The notes below the pieces were generated by a model. It saw only the letters and a program-made list of their open reading frames with translations, was not told where the DNA came from and ran no database searches. From Sinonovacula constricta (taxonomy: Eukaryota > Mollusca > Bivalvia > Cardiida > Solecurtidae): a stretch of 64,000 bases of DNA. A program made the translations under genes and the position numbers. Shown here piece after piece: positions 12,804 through 23,467 of this stretch; within the stretch, counting starts at the first letter, position 1, and every line of letters begins with the position of its first letter. The stretch spans positions 5,134,808-5,198,807 of the forward strand of contig CM017567.1 in NCBI GenBank assembly GCA_007844125.1. Direction: 5' to 3'.

Positions 12804-13347
12804 TTACTTCAACTTGGGATGTTTATGGCGATTCACAAGCTCTTGTAACATTTTCTTTTTAGCTTCTTTTTTCTGTTGTTTTTCATGTCTTGCCCTTGAT
12901 TCTTCAGCAACAGCTCGCACTAATCTACAGTCCTGAGCTTTTGATACAACCTCTCTTGCATTGCACTTTTGAGCACTATTTTCCTTAAGAATGTTCCTGT
13001 ACGTGCTGCTGGCAGCTCTTATGTTTACACATAAACCAACATTGACCTTGGTATATAGGTAGTCTTGCCTTTTGAAGAGATCAAGTGAGGTCTTTCCTCT
13101 TGTTTTGAGAAAGTACTTTACAGTCTGATAGGCAGAATATGTTTCTATTTTTAAACTTGATGACTTAGCATCCAAAATGTCCCCCATTGTATTGAATGAC
13201 GCTTCTACTAAAGGACCATGAAAAATTGTACATACAGCCAAGGCCACCTTACATATAGATGGAAACGTTCCCAACTCAGCTACCTGACCCCACCAAGAAT
13301 CCAGTCTTGTCTCGTTAGGTGGAGGTAGATCTGTCGAGGAGTGAAAC
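12804..13347 (-). CDS. hAT transposase exon 7 (C-terminal dimerisation domain)
   Basis: The last exon starts after acceptor CTCTTACAG with FHSSTDLPPPNETRLDSWWG and ends ...NRHKHPKLK, then stop. It carries the hAT C-terminal dimerisation motif: a W-rich start, KVALAVCTIFHGPLVEASFN and MGDILDAKSSSLK. A basic, lysine-rich tail (EKQQKKEAKKK) follows. The annotated open frame extends upstream to 13391, but codons before 13347 are intronic. Confidence 0.8.
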
Positions 13348-13565
13348 CTGTAAGAGAGTAGAAGATCATTAAGTGACAATTTAGAAACCAAAACTCCAGC
13401 TCAATTCGTTCTAATTACAATATTACTTAAGGCTTCTCTCTGATTTCTTAACCAAAATAAGGAAGGAATCCTGTCAAATGATTTGGGGTAATGCATAGAT
13501 AAATTATGAAAACAACTGCTACCTTCCTTACAATATTAAGCAACAGACATTCTGACAACACTTAC

Positions 13566-13743
13566 CTGTGTACTTCAGCTGTGAACTGCTCTGTTTCATC
13601 AGAGGAAAGTATACCAGTCACAACTTCTGGAAGCCTCCTCATTCGCTTCAATGTGATACTGGTGCCTCTGGCTTTTGGGTCAATGGAGGAGACATTGCGT
13701 AGGACACGATTAGTCAAAGGCAGCTTTTTCTGAAGATAAGCAC
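13566..13743 (-). CDS. hAT transposase exon 6
   Basis: 178 bp between acceptor GGCACAG and donor GTAAGT. It encodes AYLQKKLPLTNRVLRNVSSI to DETEQFTAEVHR, the helical stretch preceding the dimerisation domain, and is intact. Confidence 0.75.
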
Positions 13744-14214
13744 CTGTGCCAAAACAAAATAACAGTATAAAATCGAGCGATGTAATGATGCACTGACTAT
13801 ATCAGACATGTTATAAACATATTAAAAATATATATTCAAATATATTTTAAGCTATTAAATCTCACTGGCTTCAAGTCAGTGATAACAAGAAATGTTACTG
13901 GAACTGACATATGCCACTGAAGATGCAGTGACCTTAACTACAAATTTGATCTGGAGGGTTGCACTTGTAAATGGCATGCGCAACACACCTTCAACTGTAT
14001 GTATGTTATTTAGATTTTATGACTGTAAATAATACATAGTTTATGGATGAGAACAGACAATCAGATGGATGTACACTGAGAGACTACTGTAAGCTTTATG
14101 TGTTTTTGTGTGAGCTTCAAAAAATTAGAGCAAAAAATAATAATATGTGAAAGTCATAAAAAACACAAGAAGAATGATGCACTAGAGTACCTGATGAATG
14201 ATAAAGTTACCTAC

Positions 14215-14446
14215 CTGCCGAGACATATGCAGCGAAAGCTTTGGCCCGGAATTCTTCTACAACAGGATCATCTCTTCTCTTGTCAATGATGATGTTTGTT
14301 GCTGCTGGTCCAATGAACATGTCTGACTTGTCCAAAAACTGACCTTCATCACAATCCAAGTTGACTTCACTTAGTCCAAAACCAGTGGAAGCAATGAACA
14401 CCTCTGGCTTGACGTAACATGACAGAAAATCCCGAAAAGCTCTTTC
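14215..14446 (-). CDS. hAT transposase exon 5
   Basis: 77 codons plus one base, ERAFRDFLSCYVKPEVFIAS to KAFAAYVSAG, lie between acceptor TTACAG and donor GTAGGT. The single overhanging base joins the GT of exon 6 to make glycine. No stops or indels are visible. Confidence 0.75.
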
Positions 14447-14730
14447 CTGTAATTATCCATACAATTTACTGTTGTAAGAGAGGTTAAATTTAAAGAAAGA
14501 AAGCATGAGGAGCAACAATACAATACCATACATGTAAATCTGTTGGAAGCTTAATTGAAACTCAATATAAAACGTATCAAATCAATATAAATCAATATAA
14601 AGTGTATCATCTGCAACAATGCAAGTTTTAAAATATTATTAATCTAAATTAAATATATTATAAAAAATAACATATTTCAACAGTTCCACCAAAGAATAAT
14701 TTCTGTTTAGTTTTTCTCAAGAAACGGTAC

Positions 14731-14859
14731 CTGGTTGACATAGAGAAGATGGATGACTGGCTCCTTTGTCTGGAATTGTTCCACATAATTCTTCATGATG
14801 GGAAGCACTGCCACATAGAAATGAAGGTTCAGAAGTGTCTTTTCATCTTGGAACATAAC
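14731..14859 (-). CDS. hAT transposase exon 4
   Basis: 43 codons (VMFQDEKTLLNLHFYVAVLP to VIHLLYVNQ) lie between acceptor ATCTCAG and donor GTACCG. Both ends are in phase 0 and the exon reads without stops into exons 3 and 5. It is part of the helical insertion region typical of hAT transposases. Confidence 0.75.
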
Positions 14860-15118
14860 CTGAGATAGAATACAGCACTTCATTAGCTACAGTAAAACAA
14901 ACAGTAAATTCAACACCATTATTCAGTAACACTTAACAGTACATCATGTCAAAGATAATTATACATTTAAGGGTAATGATTGCACTCATAGTTTCTCTTT
15001 TTTACACAAACAATATACAAGTCTGCAACCAATAAGCCAATGTATCATTTGGGGTAATAATATTATAAAATATTCTCCACTTGACAAAATATATCAAATA
15101 TGTTACACTAATAATCAC

Positions 15119-16055
15119 CTTCTCCACAATTTCTTGTTTCCTTTTCTTTCCATCTGCTGTCATGTTCTTCTTCCTAATGGTGTTGATAATTTCCTTCACA
15201 CGAGCTCTTCCTGGGGAATCCACTGAACGTTTGCTCAAAATTTGGACCACAACTGGCCAATATGACTCTTTCATACTTTTGTCGATGAAGGCATAGTAGA
15301 ATATTTTGTATGCATCCCAGAGACGCAGAGTACTCACACTGACGTCATATGCTGATAGCCACCGATGACTTAAAAAACGTTCCGGAACGGTAAATCTAAC
15401 CCCAAGAATGTGGCACAGTTCTGACAAAGCTTCTCTTAGATCCGCAGAGTATTTAAAGTCTGTGTGCAGCAAATGAAACAGATGTTCTATCCAAGAATGA
15501 AATGGCTCACAAAATTTCTTGCTACCATTGTGCATATGATGGCAAATGTCTCCATCTATATCTATTAGATGTGGAGCTTTTTCTCTTCTTATGCGTGTCT
15601 CTAGACCATTCTTGCAGCCTCTCATCACATGAATCCATTAGCACTGATACCAGGTTAGTCCATGGCACATCATTTGCCTCAAACTCATCTAATAGAATGT
15701 CAAATAGAGCTTCACTTTTAACAGATATCAATTCTGTGGTTGTTAAATGTTCTAAAATCACCCTATTCTCTTGACCCCTAAATATGTTGACAAGCACTGT
15801 CACAATATGTTTGTTATTTGAAGAAGTGGTTTCATCTAAGTTCAGACTGAATTTGTTTGATCTCATCAAATCGATCAACTCACTCTTAACAGTTTTAGCT
15901 AGTCCATGTGTGAGTTTGTAAGATGCGGATGTTCTGTCCATTGACAACTCATCCAGTACCTTTTTGTCTCGTGACAATTCTTGTGCCAGACCTATAAGTA
16001 CTGGGGCCATCGTCAAGGGTAGAGAATGCTCTGCTATTACACTTAGCACTAGGGC
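15119..16055 (-). pseudogene. hAT transposase exon 3 (catalytic core) with frameshift
   Basis: The exon starts after an acceptor (CTTTCAG) with ALVLSVIAEHSLPLTMAP and ends ...KQEIVEKV at donor GTGATT. The catalytic-type aspartates lie in NLDETTSS and VLMDSC. The frame then shifts: MDSC is followed in another frame by MRGCKNGLETRIR. The exon length is 937, which is not a multiple of 3 although both ends are in phase 0, so one indel disables it. The indel falls within about 15625-15632, two residues after the second motif. Confidence 0.8.
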
Positions 16056-16527
16056 CTGAAAGTGGTAAAAATTAATAGTTAGTTTTCATTTTTAGGTTGC
16101 AGTGTTTAAGGCCAACTTAGAATTGACATTTTCCTGAATAAGGTATACAATTTCCTCTTTTTTGACAAATAAGGCAGGTGCAATATATTCTACAAATTAG
16201 ATGCAGTTAAAACAAAAAAAAATCAAGTCCATTTTTCAGTATGTGTATCTTACATAAACAAAATAAATAATAAACAGTAGTGTACACTAAATGTCACATT
16301 GTTTCTGTTATGTTCTTTGAATGGCATAACAATACTTTAACAAATAGCCACAAAACATTTCATTTATGCTTAACAATCCTAAATATTTTTACAATGATTA
16401 ATTTAATCATAAGGAACTCTAATATTATAACATTATGACAAACTGGCCATCAAATATATGCTCAAATAACTGCCACACTAATCATAGAAATTGAAGATGA
16501 CTAAAAATGTCATTGGAAATAAGTTAC

Positions 16528-16746
16528 CTGTGCAGAAGCAACTCGATCTTCAAAAGAAACACATGGCTTGGTTTCTGCAGGCACTTCTGGAATTTTCACA
16601 TTTTTGAAAAAGGGGTGGATGCCGTACGACTTATTTTCAGAATTCTCAACTTTCCCGGTGAATGAAGCTGGTAGTTTCTGATTCGAAGAAGTTGTCTTCA
16701 GATTTCTGCCATGCTCTGCAGTTTGGCAGTGCTCAACTAGAGCAAC
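16528..16746 (-). CDS. hAT transposase exon 2
   Basis: 73 codons, VALVEHCQTAEHGRN to VSFEDRVASAQ, end at a good donor (CAG then GTAACTT). VALVEHC would follow YGSRA directly and complete the zinc finger. No AG stands directly upstream of GTT at 16746; instead the flanking bases are the end of the CGCAACGG-containing repeat block, so splicing from exon 1 is probably broken. Confidence 0.65.
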
Positions 16747-17225
16747 ACGCAACGGACGCAACGGAGATAATTTTTACCTTTATTTTATTTTCTAAACATT
16801 GTGGTATGTTTTAAACGGATTACTTGTAAAAAAAACCACTTAGCTTATGTTTATATGATTTACTTTTGTGTTTACAGTAATTGTTGACATTATTAAGAGT
16901 CTTTAACATTTCTCTATTGATATTCCATATACAGTAGGCCTACCGCGAAATGGAGATCTCCGTTGCGCTAATGTATGTTGCGCAAAATGGACTTCGCTGG
17001 CATAGTAGATCTAGTACGTATACAAAAATAAATAGATTTAATTTCATTTTTATTTGCATACCGTTAATAAAAATATATAACATTATGCTACGAAGGGAGG
17101 ATCTACATGTTTATAAGTTCCGTTGAATAATTACTCTAAATATTGAACCACATATAAAAAGCATTTAAAACCTACGTTAAATTTAAATCATTCATAATTA
17201 GAAGCAATGTTTTATAATAATAATA

Positions 17226-17271
<46 letters not shown>

Positions 17272-18849
17272 TGTTGCGTCAATGTCAGTTGTCCAATAGG
17301 GGCTTTGCTGGTCTAGTACAGTGTAGCATACAAATAGTATTTTGATTTAATTTAAACTTTATTATAAAAGGTAACGATTGTCAGATTTATTAGTTACGTT
17401 GAATAGATTACTCTAAATATCATAGGAATCACAATAATATTAAACCTCTGTTTTCTGTGCAATGAATGCAATGGAGATAAATTATACAGGTTTCAAGTTT
17501 AATAGGTGAACTGAACAATTATTGCAACAGTATGCAACATAGCTCTTCACGTACGTACGCACGTACGCATACCTTTACGCCAGCTTATACAGATAATAAA
17601 TAATGAAGAAAAAAAGAATAATGCAATAATTAACACTGAGCCAATCACGGTACTGGATGAAGACCGATCTAATGACGATTTAGATGACATTTAACTTTAA
17701 ATTTTAACTTTAGAAAAGCATTTAACACAAAATCCATTTATTACATTAAAATAATACAAAATTTTTACGTCGTGAAACAGCTAGATCTTGAAACACATTA
17801 GTACAGGCTTTACTCTCTTATGTATAGTGTGACAGTTTTTTCAACTAACACCATATGTATATTGTTGTATGTCATCATTATGCGCTTGTGATTTCTTTTT
17901 ACTATATATTCATTAATTATAATAAGGAATTGATTTTATAAACTTAAGCTTCATTTGTCGGAACACCTTTTTACACCAATATATTTTTTTTAAAGTTCAG
18001 CAATTAGGGTCGTGTCAACACTTTATAACATAATTAGATTCTCGTGCCCATAACTGCCAATAAACAAAGCAGTTGACACTTCTGTTATCAACCGCGTGAC
18101 CAACTGCTACCGGGTGACCCGTAAAGGTGGTAAACCAATCAGCAGCACGTGCAATCTGCTTCCAATTAACAGTCGGCATTTATGATTGTTTATTTAATCA
18201 ATAGTCGGCTTTCTGTTGTTGTTTTTTTTTTGTTTTTTTGTGTTTTTTTTTTTAAAATATCATAAGGAATACAACATTCAATCGTTAACAGTGAACATAA
18301 GTGCAATTTCTATATCTATAACGTATAATGTAACGTTATTTTAAGATTGGCAATACTACTATATATATATTAAACTTAACGAATGTCAGGGGTTTTTACA
18401 AATAGAATACACGCCAGGTTAAATTTTATTTACCAATTTTACAATCTTTGTGCTTCGAGTATATTGCCAGAATCATGTCTCTGACTTTACATGAAGCAAA
18501 GGTTTATATTTTATTTATATTTATATGCCGAATAGATCTAATTCATTTGCAGCGGCCCAACGGCGTACAAACTTAGTACAAATTTAGTAAGTGCACAGAA
18601 AACTTTTATTTAAGAGCAGAATGCACGCCAAATTAATTTTGATAATTTGTTGATTATATAATGTTTGATACAGGTTATTTATATTCCGCTGCGCGCAACG
18701 AAGGTTGCGACAATCTTTGTATCTGTTGGTATCAGTAGGACTAAGTAATGAACTGTCATCTGTTTTATACTTTGTACTCCGTTGCGCCCGTTTCGTACTT
18801 CGTTGCGTCCGTTTCGCCAATAAATCTCCGTTGCGTATTTTAGTCATAC
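16747..18849. mobile_element. TIR-like repeat block occupying hAT intron 1
   Basis: The left end reads ACGCAACGGACGCAACGGAG inward on the plus strand. The right end reads ACGCAACGGAGAT inward on the minus strand, after GTATGACTAAAAT, and continues with further CGCAACGGA and CGAAACGG copies to about 18770. Inside are two diverged direct copies at about 16965-17200 and 17271-17470, a (TTA)n tract at 17231-17270 and a poly-T run near 18220-18255. No coding sequence is recognised. The block fits exactly between exons 1 and 2 of the transposase. It may be a non-autonomous DNA element or an intron remodelled by one; no target duplication is obvious. Confidence 0.5.
17215..17270. repeat. (ATT)n microsatellite
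   Basis: A TAA run followed by a long uninterrupted ATT trinucleotide run. Confidence 0.95.
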
Positions 18850-19062
18850 CGCTCTAGACCCATACGATATGGTTTTCTCACAAAGAATACACTTACACTT
18901 TCCTGGACTGTAGATTTTTCTGATAAATTGGGACAGAGCTACACGAACACCATCAAGATCAATGACAGTTTCTAACCATTCCCATCTGAATTTGTTTTTA
19001 CATTCCGCATCTACATCTATCGCTAAGTGAGAATCGTTCGTACGCTCAATAATCCGAGACAT
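18850..19062 (-). CDS. hAT transposase exon 1 (first half of a zinc finger)
   Basis: 71 codons run from ATG at 19062 to a donor GTATGA immediately after ...YGSRA. The residues GKCKCILCEKTISYGSRA form the first half of a BED-like finger (C-x2-C); the partner histidines are in exon 2. Exon end and exon 2 start are both in phase 0. Upstream is a GC-rich segment with CCAAT-like motifs, probably the promoter. Confidence 0.7.
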
Positions 19063-19687
19063 TTTCGTTTTTTTCTACCATAATTTTCTAGTTGTAAACA
19101 GTCGCCATCAAAACTTAACCGGATGCGTCATCGCATAGCTACGGCTTTTCTGATTGGATGAACCGTCGGGTAACAACCAATGAAATTGCGCGTTACGAAA
19201 CGCAAGTTTGATCGTGTTGTTGTCTCCTCGGTTTTCCTCGGACAATGCACTTGGAACTCCTCGGGTAATTCCGTCCTCTACGTACGTGATACATCCGAAG
19301 CTTGCCGGAGATCGCCGAGTAAGTACGATTACGGAAAATGCCGTCCTCTCGACGGTCGCTTGACGCCGCCGAAACAGACCTTTCAATTGGATGAACAGTT
19401 GGGTAACAACCAATGAAATTGCGCGTTACGAATCGTTTAGCTTGGTAAGTTGAACGTGTTTTCGTCTACGGCAATCGGTGATCATCGAAGAATTCTGTCC
19501 TCTCGTCGGTCGCTTGTCGCCTCCGAGGAACTTAAACCGATTCCGCGGTGACCATTCCCCACCTACCCCCCCCCCCCCCCCCCCCCCCCTAAAATTTTCT
19601 CCTCGAATTTACGCGAATTGCAGAAATGGTCCTTGGCCGACCCAAATCCGCGGAAATCCGCGTTTCCGCGGAAAAATCACACCCCTG
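19063..19687 (-). promoter_or_regulatory. GC-rich 5' region of the hAT element with terminal motif
   Basis: This CpG-containing segment lies between the transposase start codon and the probable transposon end. It contains a duplicated module: TTGGATGAAC...GGGTAACAACCAATGA at about 19154 and again at about 19387, and CCGTCCTCTCGACGGTCGCT-type sequences near 19340 and 19497. CCAAT/ATTGG motifs recur. A C run lies at about 19567-19589. The outer end reads, on the minus strand, CAGGGGTGTGATTTTTCCGC from 19687 inward, followed by CCGCGG-type inverted motifs. CAGGGGTGTGA is a typical hAT terminal sequence. Confidence 0.6.
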
Positions 19688-19844
19688 TTAAATTTACACT
19701 TTCCAAAATGTTTCATTTAAAAAGGCCATTTTTAGCCATACAATTACATGTACAGAATCAAGCATTCTGACCAATACTGGGCAAAAGGACAACATAAATA
19801 AGGAACAACATGCTACAGTATTAAAGTTTAATATAGAGAAGAAA

Positions 19845-21615
19845 CTATTCTGTTATGCCAGCATAACAAGTGAACATGTACAGAAAATACAGTCAATTTA
19901 CAATTCAATAAGAAAATCTATTTTGTTATGCCAGCATAACAAATGAAAATGTAGAAAAAGAACTCTTAGGCCAACATACTATTGAATAAAATGAACTGTT
20001 ACGCCGGCATAACAAATGAAAATGTACAAAAAGTGCTGTTAGGCCAATTTACGATTTAATGAGAAAAACTTCTCTGTTATGCCAGCATAACAAATGAAAG
20101 TTAAGAGCAAACTGTTAGGCCAGAATAGTATTCAATAAGAAAACACTGTTCTGTTATGCTGGCATAACAATTGAAAATGTACAGAAAATACTGTCAGGTC
20201 AGTTTACTATTCAATAAGAAAATCTATTCTGTTATGCCGGCATAACAAATGAAAATGTAGAAAAAAACTGTTAGGCCAGCATACAATTGAATAAGATAAA
20301 AACCTGTTCTGTTATGCCAGCATAACAATTGAAGTGTACATAAATTAGTCAGGTCAGTTTACTATTCAATAAGAAAATCTTTTCTGTTATGCTGGCATAA
20401 CAAATGAAAAAGTAGAAAAAAAACTGTTAGGCCAGCATAATATTGAATAAGAAAAAACTGTTACGCCAGCATAACAAATGAAAATGTACAAAAAGTACTG
20501 TTAGGCCAATTAACGATTCTATAAGAAAATCATCTCTGTTATGCCAGCATAACAAATGAAGCTTAAGAAAAAAAAAAGTTAGGCCAGAACAGTATTCAAC
20601 AAGAAAAAAACTGTTCTGTTATGCTGGCATAACAATTGAAAATGTACATAAAATACTGCCGGGTCAGTTTACTATTCAATAAGAAAATCTATTCTGTTAT
20701 GCCAGCATAACAAATGAAATTGTCGAAAACAACTGTTAGGCCAGCATTCTTTAAATAAGAAAAACCTGTTCTGTTATGCCAGCATAACAAATAAAAATGT
20801 ACAGAAAATAGTCAGGTCAGTTTACAATTCAATAAGAAAATCTATTCTGTTATGCTGGCATAACAAATGGAAATGTAGAAAACAACTGTTAGGCCAGCAT
20901 TCTTTGAATAAAAAAATCTGTTCTGTTATGCCAGCATAACAAGTGAAAATGTACAGAAGATAGTGAGGTCAGTTTACAATTCAAAAAGAAAATCTATTCT
21001 GTTATGCCAGCATAACAAATGAAAATGTAGGGAAAAACTGTTAGGCCAGCATACAATTGAATTGGAAAAAACTGTTCTGTTATGCCAGCATAACAAATGA
21101 AAATGTACAGAAAATAGTCAGGTCAGTTTACAATTCAATAATAAAATCTTTTCTGTTATGCTGGCATAACAAATGGAAATGTAGAAAAAACTGTTAGGCC
21201 AGCATACAATTGAAAAAGAAAAAACTGTGCTGTTATGCCAGCATTACAATTGAACATGTACAGAAAATAGTCAGGTCAGTTACAATTCAATAAGAAAATC
21301 TATTCTGTTATGCTGGCATAACAAATGAAAATGAAGAAAACAACTGTTAGGCCAGCATACAATTGAAAAAGAAAAAACTGTGCTGTTATGCCAGCATTAC
21401 AATTGAACATGTACAGAAAATAGTCAGGTCAGTTTACAATTCAGTAAGAAAATCTATTATGTTATGCTGGCATAACAAATGAAAATGAAGAAAACAACTG
21501 TTAGGCCAGCATTCTTTGAATAAAAAATATGTTCTGTTATGCCAGCATAACAATTGAAAATGTACAGAAAATAGTCAGGTCAGTTTGCAATTCAGTAAGA
21601 AAATCTATTCTGTAC
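19845..21615. repeat. Left arm array: ~75-78-bp units with palindromic core
   Basis: About 23 units, each with TGTTATGCCAGCATAACA or a variant (GCTGGC or GCCGGC centre). Two linker types tend to alternate: TGTACAGAAAATAGTCAGG and TGTAGAAAAAACTGTTAGG. A larger duplication of about 460 bp is visible (units starting near 20000 and near 20460 repeat in the same order). Degenerate units continue to about 21930. Chance ORFs through the array are not genes. Confidence 0.93.
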
Positions 21616-22500
21616 AAAAACTGATGTGCAAGCATTTTACTTAATATAAAGAAATGTTTTTTTTCTATACTGGTGTTACATTTTAAAAGGTGCAAAGAAA
21701 GAGCAATTACATAATAACATTAAAATGTACTCATACAACTGCCTAGCCAATATGCTGAAATTTTACAAGAAACATTTGCAATTAATAATATTTAAAAAGC
21801 ACAGACAGTGCTATGTCAGGGTACAATACAAAGCAGTTGAAACAGGTTACTTTAGCAAAACTTGAACAGAGCAATGATACTGTCATGCTGGCATAAGAAG
21901 GTCCTGCTATATTGTAAAACTGGCATAATGAACCCTTATTAATTTTTCAAAAAAAGTTACATTTATAACACTCACTTAATGTGGCAACAATTTAGAATAA
22001 CAAAATCTTTTTATAACGACAAAAATATTCTGTTGAATAACATAATAAAACCAGTATGTAGTTAAAATAGCACAAATAAAGTTAGGTCAATAACAGTTAA
22101 AGTATGCTGTTGTTTGTGGTCCATGAAAGGTAATGAAATTGCAACAAATATGCAACTCTATAAATAACCAGTAGACTTTTATAACCTAAATTGTTTGCCC
22201 AGGAAACTATTTTACCTGCTACAGTCTACAGGCTTGCTTTATACAAAATGAATGAACTGCAAATGAGCTTTCAGAGATTATAAAATCCTCTTGGTTTGGA
22301 GCTATTTAACCTAAAGGAAACTATTGCAAATAACTTTATTGCCATATCTAAAGCTTGGTCTGTATGGACTATGTGTACAGCACAATTTTACACTATTGGA
22401 CTTAAGTCTTATGGTAATAAACCAAGCAATTAGCAAAAAAAAAAGAAAAAAAAGAATTAGATTTGTGAATAAAACTGTTTTCTTGCAGTTTTATGTCTAT
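21616..22500. other. Inner flank of the left arm
   Basis: AT-rich sequence with scattered decayed core motifs (CATGCTGGCATAAG near 21886, ACTGGCATAATG near 21919), then unique sequence. No gene is recognised. It is probably the 3' flank of the minus-strand transposase-like pseudogene. Confidence 0.45.
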
Positions 22501-22509
22501 TTTTAGAAA

Positions 22510-23467
22510 TTAAAAATATGAAAGACTTAAAAAACTCAACCTGAAGTTAAATCTCTTGAATATTGATATAGCTGTTGGTTGATGTAGAAGTTTATCCAGT
22601 AACCAGCTGGCTGTCCTTGTAGGTTCTGTGTTTCTGGCTGATAAGTCATACAATTGTTTCCATGTACCAAATGCATTTTGTTGTTTGAAAAGTGTCAACA
22701 AACATTCCATGTTCTTAATTAATTAATTTTTAATTGTCTTCTTTCTGGGATTGACAATAAAATGTTTTCTTTGAAGAGGATTCCAGGATTCTTCAGACCT
22801 TCCCTTAAAATGCATAAAAGTCCAACCATCAAATGTTGAATATTCATCATGTAGCAGTTGAGTTGTTTTTACTATGTCAGCTATATTATCCTTTAACAAA
22901 GACTTTATATCAAACATCAAAAGAAGAACCTCAACTTTTGGCAAAAGTTTTAACAAGTCATCATGTTTCCAGGTCATTAGCTCCTAGTGTTTTGGAAATG
23001 ACACTAAATGCTGCTTCAACATCCTCATGTGTATGGCCAACATAAAGGAAGGACAGATGAACCTGAAAAAATGACACTTTAGACTTAATGTTAAAGAACT
23101 GACACATTTCAAACTTAATTTTTAAAACATTTTTAAATTGTCCAAACTGTAAGCTGACTCATAAAACTATTTTTAGCTAGTTTGACTGAAAGTATTCTCT
23201 ACAGAAATCATATTATCCATATTCATGTTATCTACATTGTTATTGAAAGAAGAGATAAAGTATTTCTATACCAGGTTTCGCAAGCTGGAAAAAGATTAAG
23301 ATTTTCTATCATAATTATAAACAATTAAAGGTAAAACTGTTGTAACATATCTCATGGAAAATTCTTTTCTCCACCAATAACTGACAGAAAACCAGCAGTA
23401 TTTTGTTTTTATTTTTCCTCCAGCAGTTGTCAGTCTGCAGGTATACAACTTTAGAGAGGGTGTTGCC
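22510..23467 (-). pseudogene. Degenerate transposase-like gene (DNC / VGHTHED motifs)
   Basis: One exon (23467-23351) follows a good acceptor and encodes GNTLSKVVYLQTDNCWRKNKN through LLVEKRIFHE. Its natural donor seems mutated: ATATGT stands where GTATGT would be expected. The next exon (from 23062, after TTTTTCAG) reads VHLSFLYVGHTHEDVEAAFS to ANDLET. A frameshift near 22962 (apparently two bases lost) then restores DDLLKLLPKVEVLLLMFDIK. An in-frame TAA at about 22720-22722 is followed by more open frame (22710-22510). The TDN-C and GHTHED motifs match a family of invertebrate transposon proteins that I recall as the DUF7869 type; that name is from memory. The motif aspartates suggest an RNase-H-like nuclease core. 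With three lesions the gene is dead in this copy. Confidence 0.6.

Larger units (their letters stand above)
12804..19062 (-). pseudogene. hAT-superfamily transposase gene, seven exons, disrupted
   Basis: Exons, in transcript order: 19062-18850, 16746-16528, 16055-15119, 14859-14731, 14446-14215, 13743-13566, 13347-12804. All junctions after the first intron have good GT and AG sites and keep phase, giving about 815 residues. Exon 1 has a zinc-finger half (CILC), completed in exon 2 by H-x6-H (EHCQTAEH), as in a BED-like finger. Exon 3 holds the RNase-H-fold core, FSLNLDETTSS and LVSVLMDSC, then GLETRIR and HLIDIDGDICHH. Exon 7 carries the C-terminal dimerisation region (DSWWGQVAELGTFPSICKVAL, then VEASFNTMGDI). 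The product would cut and join transposon ends as a dimer. Defects: a frameshift at about 15625-15632 and a TIR-like block in place of intron 1 with no acceptor beside exon 2. A domesticated gene is possible, but the frameshift argues against it. Confidence 0.82.

Noticed and set aside
18584..18847. 87-residue minus-strand frame beginning MTKIRNGDLLAKRTQRS
   Set aside because: Its repeated RSTKRAQRS text comes from CGCAACGGA/CGAAACGG repeats at the edge of the intron block.
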